64,000 nt of DNA from Paramecium octaurelia. Taxonomy: Eukaryota > Ciliophora > Oligohymenophorea > Peniculida > Parameciidae. Below, piece after piece: positions 60,522-64,000 of this stretch (position 1 is its first letter; each line of letters starts with the position of its first letter). Where the stretch lies: the NCBI GenBank assembly GCA_905182995.1, contig CAJJDP010000049.1:257286-321285 (forward strand). Direction: 5' to 3'. A program made the position numbers and the translations under genes. Below the pieces are notes generated by a model. That model was given only the letters and a program-made list of their open reading frames with translations, was not told the DNA's origin and did no database searches.

Positions 60522-61162
60522 TTATTATGAGTTGATATATTCACGTAATTTTTAATATTTTTTGATACTATTGAACTCTTGATTTTTTTATGCTGATTAC
60601 TACTAATAAAATTAATATATTCAACCAATAACTCAACCCCAGACCCAGATGTGATAAATATCCATAATCTACCTATCTATTTCTTAATTTTAAGAGACTC
60701 CCATTTCTCTTTCCTCTGATTACATAAATTAGACACTCGAATTTCTTTAGGTGCTTCTTCTATTTTAATTTCAATTAATCCTAATACAGTTTTAATTTAA
60801 TATTTATATAAGATATATATCTAATGCTATAAATGAGAAAATACTCTAAATTATTTTGAATAGGCTTAAATTATCTACTGCAATTACTTAAAATAAATTA
60901 GATCTTTGTTATATAATGATGATAGTAGTGATATACAATTATCGATATCACGTTGATTAATAAATTTATTGATTTAGTGCTGTTATCTTGCGGATCTAAA
61001 AAATACCTTTTAAAGAAATATCAATTATACTAATATATCAATTATTTTCTATATCCTAATATGTTGATTTAAAAGTGAATGATTAATGTTGATGTTTAAT
61101 TACTATTACTAATAATACTAGATCCTTAATTTCTGTTGATAATTGATTTATTTAAAGAACAT
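60242..61162 (-). other. Open minus-strand frame of 307 codons, partly antisense to the 60.2 kb gene; possible gene
   Basis: From ATG 61162 no TGA occurs for 307 codons. The first ~200 codons lie in otherwise empty DNA and read like a Gln/Ile/Asn/Lys-rich protein: MFFKQINYQQKLRIQYYQQQ, then IDNCISLLSSLYNKDLIYFK and GLIEIKIEEAPKEIRVSNL. The last ~90 codons run antisense through the small membrane-protein gene and are unlikely to be coding; an intron and an earlier stop may exist near 60550-60650 but I could not fix them. AT-rich DNA without TGA can stay open by chance, so this is tentative. Confidence 0.35.
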
Positions 61163-61250
61163 CACTTTAATATTTCAAATAATGTAGCATATTAAATTAA
61201 TATTTCTATAAATTTATTTACATATATAATATAATCGAAATTTAGTAATA

Positions 61251-62513
61251 TCAAGTAGATGATTAAGGTTTATAATTTTTAAAGAATTGTTTTTAGTCAT
61301 CAGTCATATTTACAACTATCAATTTTGCAGCATTGATTATTTGTGGAATGTCTATCTATAATTGATCTTTAATTAACCCAGTAAAAAATTCCGAAATTTA
61401 ACCTATATCTTTGTTGAGTAAATCATATCCAAATTCTTTAAGTAATGCTATACTAATTTTAATGATTGAAAAGATATCAGTTGCTAATATAAAATCCCAA
61501 AAGTAAATCACATTATCAATGGGGAATGTATATAAAAACTAGGTTAAAATCCATTACCATATGTATTATTACTCACTTATTCCTTCATCTTAGAAATGCT
61601 GATAAAGACCTGGGAGTTATTCATTAAAATTTTTTAAGAAGACTTGACACAAAGCTTTGGTGTAATGAAAGTTGACTCTATATATTTCCCACCATAAGAA
61701 GAGAGGATTGGTATTAATGAAATGGATAAGCCAAAAGACTTCTTCCTCTTTACCTCCACTGACAATTAAAGAGAACCCAACTATATAATTCATTCCTTAT
61801 ACATATCCAATATCCTCATTGAGAATGGAAAGGGCTTTGAGAACTGATAATAATTATTGCTAACCTTAATTGTTGTCTTTGAAGTGATCATGAGAAGGAA
61901 AAGTTCTATTGACATCCTTGGATATATCTTCGAGGACTTTTTGGGATGGAGTTTCATTTTTCAATTTTGAATAAAGATGTGGATCATAATCTTAGTTCCT
62001 ATAAACTTGTGCCATCCAAAAATTCCATCTGTATTTGGAAATAGCTCCATCCATAAGAATGTTTTTAAAATCTTCGTTATTGATTTCTTTTAGAAGATAA
62101 GCATCTATAATATCTTGATTTGTCAATTTGAAAGGACCGCCAAGTTGTTATGCTAGCTACAATATTAATTTCTTAGAAAACTGTTTGTTAGAATTTAATT
62201 TCGGCTCTTTGCATTGATCATCTTCATTAGTCTGTTATTATAATTACTCAATCGATGGTGATCTTTTTAAGAAAGCACTATAATTCGCATCATTCATTAG
62301 ATCATATTTCTTTTGGTAGTATTGATTCCACCTTTATTATTTCTGAGAATAAGATGGATCATTTTTTTCAATTTCTTATTGAAACTCTTCACCAACATAT
62401 TTGTATGTATTCATGGTTTTTGGTGGAACATTAGGAGTTGGTGTATTTCCAGGTTTTGCATTGCTTTTGATGATAATTTTGTTTGTTTTATCCTTTGCAC
62501 AAATAGATCCCAT
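61251..62513 (-). CDS. TBC-domain Rab GTPase-activating protein, N-terminally lipidated
   Basis: Intronless 420-aa frame. Starts MGSICAKDKTNK, a myristoylation plus palmitoylation signal. The TBC domain (~140-390) has the finger residues: Arg in ISKDVNRTFPSH (~200) and Gln in IGYVQGMNYIVG (~239), both needed for the dual-finger GAP mechanism. Other family blocks: ALSILNEDIGY, EEVFWLIHFI, WILTQFLYTFPIDNV and YFWDFILATD. It should accelerate GTP hydrolysis on a Rab, at a membrane given the N-terminus. The first ~120 residues are polar with a SPSIEQLQQQT stretch. Rab partner unknown. Confidence 0.92.
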
Positions 62514-62558
62514 TAACTTAAAATTATATATAATTTATATATATATCTAATAAGAATA

Positions 62559-64000
62559 TCAGTTTTTGTAGATCCTGATAACATCTTGGATTTTGGTTCT
62601 GCAAATTGGACAGTCTTTTAAATTCTTGCTGCATTTAAGACAAGCAGTATTATGCTTGCATGGCATGTATAGAGCATCTCGATCATTTTCTATACAAATT
62701 ATACAACTATTCTCATTATTCTTATCGGTGATCAATTGAGTGGTTCTTTTACATAAATATGTAGAAGTGGTTCCAATTTTGAAAACCGTTTGATTTTGTA
62801 ATGGATATAACTATGAGAACAGTCCTTCTTTAGACAATCTCAACCAGGAACTACCATAACATTAAATAAATATACCCGTTAGTTGATCCCATGTCTTCCA
62901 AATACACACGTCCCTCAATAAGGCAGATCTTGGCATGAATATTTGAGAGATGATGATCCTCGCTAAAAGTGAGATCTGCAGTTTGCTTTCTGCCTACAGT
63001 AGTAACGCACTTTTAGGAGTTCAAAGCAATGATATGTTTTTCTGAGGAATTCAGTCCTTCAATAATGAGCATGACAACCTAGAAATAGATGAAGATTGCT
63101 TACTTCCACTATTTGATTATTGGAAATCAATTACTAAATTTCAAATTAATTGCTACCCAATTCTATAACCATTCCAATTTCTAATTCTAATTTGCTTTCT
63201 ACTTTGATGAAAGTCCCAGTAGTTGATCCAATGTCTTTAATGAAAAACTATTTCATAAAACACTAAAATTACATCTTCATTTTAAAAGACTATTTCAGCA
63301 TGAAATCTACTAATGCTTTCTTCCAATATTAGTATCTGATTACTAGAATGTCTTCCTATTTTCCCTCCTGATTCCTTTATACAATAAAAATTAGTCTGAG
63401 GTCCTTCAGTTGGTTGAATGATGAGTTCATTTTATACTTTTGGTACAAAGCTTTCAACTTCCTATTCTAATTAAATGCCGGTTTATTATTTCTTTAAAAA
63501 CTAGGGCCTGTTTTCACTAGATTATAGTGTATGATGATTACATTTCACATAATGGCTATTGGAACTATTGAGATAACATTTCATTATTCTTAATGTAATT
63601 GGTCATCATGTCATGTGATATATTAATTTATCCATATTATGCTTGTGCTGATTCTGTATTTTCAAGAGAAGTGTTTTCTTATTCCATCTTATCGCATCGT
63701 TTATCGTCAACCATAACTGATTTAATGTGTTAAGCATACTCTTTTAATCCATTTTTCAACCCTTTCTTTAAAATTACATTTACAATGCATTAACTTTTTC
63801 CTAACTATCTTACTATTGATTCCAAGATCATCAATTAAGTCATTTTCCTCTATTAATTCTAAACATGAGCCATCAATTGAATTATTTACTACTCTTAAGT
63901 AGAATACATACTGAAAGTGCTTTACAATGACTGTAAACCAACAAAATTGAGCCATTATGATACATCTTCCCTTGACCATTTTTTTGGTTCTTTGGGCAGA
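62559..64000 (-). CDS. SAM-FHA-FHA-RING protein, probable phospho-dependent E3 ligase (5' end outside window)
   Basis: Read from the right edge inward. SAM domain: PKKWSREDVSQWLNFVGLQS, then NSIDGSCLELIEENDLIDDL and GINSKIVRKKLMHWLKNGL, split by introns of 23 and 22 nt. A polar linker follows (with MVDDKRCDKM at 63714). First FHA: GGKIGRHSSNQILI, SISRFHAEIVF, DIGSTTGTFI. Second FHA: TTVGRKQTADLTF, LSNIHAKICL, DMGSTNGSWL. C-terminal C3HC4 RING: NSCIICIENDRDALYMPCKH, TACLKCSK, CPICRTKI. Introns of 25 nt separate FHA and RING exons. FHA domains bind phosphothreonine; FHA-RING ligases such as CHFR and RNF8 act in mitotic checkpoint and DNA damage. Two FHAs plus SAM is a different arrangement. N-terminus not visible. 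Confidence 0.88.

Noticed and set aside
63722..63979. Separate 85-aa ORF at the right edge
   Set aside because: Its middle is the SAM domain; adding two introns joins it in frame to the FHA-RING gene.
1..64000. Bacterial or organellar origin
   Set aside because: Consistent tiny spliceosomal introns, TAA/TAG as Gln and families such as enkurin, NTF2 and Rae1 fit a ciliate nucleus only.

Overview
The window is a piece of a ciliate somatic (macronuclear) genome, almost certainly Paramecium. Long reading frames stay open only if TAA and TAG are read as Gln and TGA is the sole stop. Nearly every gene is cut by tiny GT...AG introns of about 19-35 nt, mostly 23-28, usually starting GTA and ending TAG. 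The DNA is very AT-rich and genes sit tens to a few hundred bases apart on both strands. I re-translated genes with that code and spliced them by hand. Of the protein-coding genes modelled to both ends, all but three uncertain reading frames give an integral codon count after intron removal, which is a strong internal check on the models. No rRNA, tRNA, CRISPR array, transposon or telomere repeat was recognised.

Layout. 1-6 kb: an N-terminally lipidated large protein (cut by the left edge), a small gene, a membrane-bound hybrid histidine kinase, a small gene. 6-16 kb: six-EF-hand protein, ALDH3-type aldehyde dehydrogenase, Notum-like protein lacking the nucleophile serine, enkurin, a coiled-coil protein, a multi-pass membrane protein, a MORN-repeat protein. 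16-25 kb: Ulp1/SENP protease, a 1788-residue surface protein, two small genes, an STI1-motif protein. 25-34 kb: LRRC45-like protein, TTC5, a stomatin, two coiled-coil proteins. 34-46 kb: a cyclin with a long tail, NTF2, ankyrin protein, GLFG-Rae1 fusion, EF-hand protein, laforin with two CBM20 domains. 46-54 kb: a full-length paralogue of the first gene, an interrupted ORF, a helical-repeat protein, PP2C, a RING protein. 54-64 kb: tiny genes, a decayed membrane-protein gene, an assembly join (single N flanked by an exact 1,334-base repeat), a DOMON/b561/b5/FNR electron-transfer fusion, a small membrane protein, a TBC RabGAP and a SAM-FHA-FHA-RING gene cut by the right edge.

Themes. Several products belong to cilium and basal-body biology (enkurin, LRRC45-like, MORN, EF-hand proteins, TTC5 for tubulin mRNA autoregulation). 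Others serve nuclear transport (NTF2, Rae1), phospho-signalling (histidine kinase, PP2C, cyclin, FHA-RING), storage glucan (laforin) and membrane redox chemistry. Five proteins begin Met-Gly with a plausible N-myristoylation/palmitoylation context. There is no operon logic; neighbours look unrelated. The most unusual items are the one-polypeptide DOMON-b561-b5-FNR reductase, the FG-repeat fusion to Rae1, the Notum-like pseudoenzyme, and two divergent gene pairs whose start codons are only 12 bases apart.
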